A DNA stretch of 64,000 nucleotides, from assembly GCA_946894095.1 (NCBI GenBank), contig OX335644.1:5995595-6059594 (forward strand), read 5' to 3'. Position numbers and translations under genes: made by a program. Below the pieces are notes generated by a model. It had not been told where the DNA came from. It was given only the letters and a program-made list of their open reading frames with translations, and searched no databases. Below are positions 63,873 through 64,000 of this stretch, piece by piece. The stretch comes from Incurvaria masculella (Eukaryota > Arthropoda > Insecta > Lepidoptera > Incurvariidae). Position 1 is the first letter of the stretch. Every line of letters begins with the position of its first letter.

Positions 63873-64000
63873 CTGCAATAAAATACAAGCACCTATCTAT
63901 AGACATGCATCAGCAATGTTGACTGAAGTTTGCGAGGGTCCAAATATTGACTGAATTATAATATCACGGTATATCGTTTTAGACAAGTTTTGGATTTACA

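Overview
This is a eukaryotic, almost certainly lepidopteran (moth or butterfly), chromosomal segment: short GC-rich coding exons lie in AT-rich introns with canonical GT..AG borders, and the introns carry insect-type interspersed repeats (LINE tails, a tRNA/5S-headed SINE, TTAA-flanked MITEs, pogo-like and Helitron-like remnants). Nothing bacterial is present.

Two genes account for all coding sequence I can support. (1) On the minus strand, positions 63872 down to 1384 hold 34 consecutive exons (about 1,787 residues and the stop codon) of UBR3, a very large RING-type E3 ubiquitin ligase. The 5' end, including the UBR zinc box, lies beyond position 64000. Every intron phase joins in frame. 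(2) On the plus strand, 36156-53419, a secreted DUF4803-family protein of unknown function lies entirely inside the 26.8-kb UBR3 intron between exons w7 (56159-56314) and w8 (29208-29389).

The nested gene is the most interesting part. It has two alternative 5' ends: a signal peptide and module A from 36156-38377, and a one-exon signal peptide and module B from 45722-46210. Both end in phase 0 and can splice to the same exon at 46785. It also has a 27-nt in-frame candidate microexon (36558-36584) and a pair of homologous 128-nt exons (50321-50448 and 50661-50788). Phase arithmetic forces these two to be mutually exclusive. Decayed partial copies of an exon lie just downstream of module A, and similar decayed copies lie beside UBR3 exons w4 and w10.

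Layout: 1-1383, UBR3 3' UTR, downstream DNA and a MITE; 1384-29389, UBR3 exons w34 to w8 with repeat-rich introns; 29390-36000, LINE-rich intron; 36156-53419, DUF4803 gene; 53420-56158, SINE and MITE; 56159-63872, UBR3 exons w7 to w1. Repeat families have several copies each, which shows nested insertions, fold-back derivatives and a SINE body carrying either a tRNA-like or a 5S-rRNA-like head.
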